NCBI GenBank assembly: GCA_030693565.1
Contig: JAUYAJ010000195.1
Location: forward strand, 1-6,045
DNA length: 6,045 nucleotides
DNA from: Rubrivivax sp.
GTDB taxonomy: Bacteria > Pseudomonadota > Gammaproteobacteria > Burkholderiales > Burkholderiaceae_C
Direction: 5' to 3'
Shown here: piece after piece, positions 5,735-6,045 of the stretch
Layout: every line of letters begins with the position of its first letter
Numbering within the stretch: the first letter of the stretch is position 1
The notes under the pieces: generated by a model
Told to the model about the DNA's origin: nothing
The model's database searches: none
The model's input: only the letters and a program-made list of their open reading frames with translations
Position numbers and translations under genes: made by a program

Positions 5735-6045
5735 TTAGCGGATTTTGATCTGGCTGGCGATAAAGGCGATTTTAGCCGTGTCTTCAGTCAGATCCGAGAG
5801 ATAGAAAGAGGTTTTGAGATCCGGCGCTATTGCCAGAATGCCGTGTTCCTGCATCAGAAGGACCCGGGCGGCAGGGTATTTCAGGAGACCCGCCTTGACA
5901 TACTCGTAGAGTTCTGTCGAACCTGACATCGCGCTTTCGATGCGGGGCACCTCCTTCAGGACGGCCTGGGCCGAAACCGTGACCATGGGGAGCCTCTCCA
6001 CCACGTTCGAGTAGGCCGTCGCATAGGGGGGATGAACGTGGGAGA
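5735..6045 (-). CDS. Class II aldolase/adducin family protein (fuculose-phosphate aldolase type), C-terminal part
   Basis: Only the last 102 residues are visible; the frame is open to the window edge, so the 5' end lies beyond 6045. The fragment begins SHVHPPYATAYSNVV, which contains the HxH zinc ligand pair of class II aldolases such as L-fuculose-1-phosphate aldolase. It continues with MSGSTELYEYVKAGL and VLLMQEHGILAIAPDL (third zinc-ligand histidine in the EHG motif), then FYLSDLTEDTAKIAFIAS, the usual helical end of the family. The expected activity is retro-aldol cleavage or decarboxylation of a sugar phosphate or sugar-acid phosphate, but the catalytic glutamate lies upstream outside the window and the substrate cannot be named. 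The gene ends with TAA at 5735, and the dehydrogenase gene follows after 15 bases, pointing to shared transcription. Codons such as ATA, AGG and TCA and a lower G+C content set it apart from the rest of the window but match the 5' part of the dehydrogenase gene. Confidence 0.9.
   Translation of the reverse strand, partial: SHVHPPYATAYSNVVERLPMVTVSAQAVLKEVPRIESAMSGSTELYEYVKAGLLKYPAARVLLMQEHGILAIAPDLKTSFYLSDLTEDTAKIAFIASQIKIR

Overview
All six genes lie head to tail on the minus strand, with gaps or overlaps of 8 to 41 bases, so the window looks like the inside of one operon read from right to left. It is cut at both ends: the first visible gene lacks its 5' part and the last lacks its 3' part. 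I see no promoter, terminator, RNA gene, insertion sequence or CRISPR array, and no gene-free stretch over about 45 bases.

In transcription order the genes are: (1) 6045-5735, the C-terminal part of a class II (fuculose-phosphate type) aldolase; (2) 5719-4598, a zinc-dependent medium-chain dehydrogenase; (3) 4556-3636, a TIM-barrel protein of the sugar phosphate isomerase/epimerase (xylose isomerase-like) type; (4) 3598-2687, the FAD subunit of a xanthine dehydrogenase family molybdenum hydroxylase; (5) 2694-766, a fusion of the two-cluster [2Fe-2S] subunit with the first half of the molybdopterin subunit; (6) 755-1, the second half of the molybdopterin subunit as a separate gene, running off the window. 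Genes 4 to 6 together encode one FAD / 2x[2Fe-2S] / Mo-cofactor enzyme. Genes 1 to 3 look like a carbohydrate, polyol or sugar-acid module. The joint pathway and substrate are not identifiable from the sequence; oxidation of an aldehyde, a sugar derivative or a heterocycle are all possible.

Most of the window is very GC-rich with almost only G or C in third codon positions, as in many Burkholderiales-like Betaproteobacteria; that assignment is an inference. From about 5290 to the right end the composition changes abruptly: about 58% G+C over 5281-6000 against about 69% over 4801-5280 (hand counts), with ATA, AGA, AGG, GGA and other A/T-ending codons appearing. The change falls inside the dehydrogenase gene, so this gene looks mosaic, either from natural recombination or from an assembly join.

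The main points of interest are the mosaic junction, the unusual split-and-fused layout of the molybdenum subunit, three substitutions at expected active-site positions (Glu for Gln near Mo, Lys for a metal-binding Glu in the TIM barrel, Val for the fourth zinc ligand in the dehydrogenase), and the pairing of a molybdenum hydroxylase with a sugar-type gene set.
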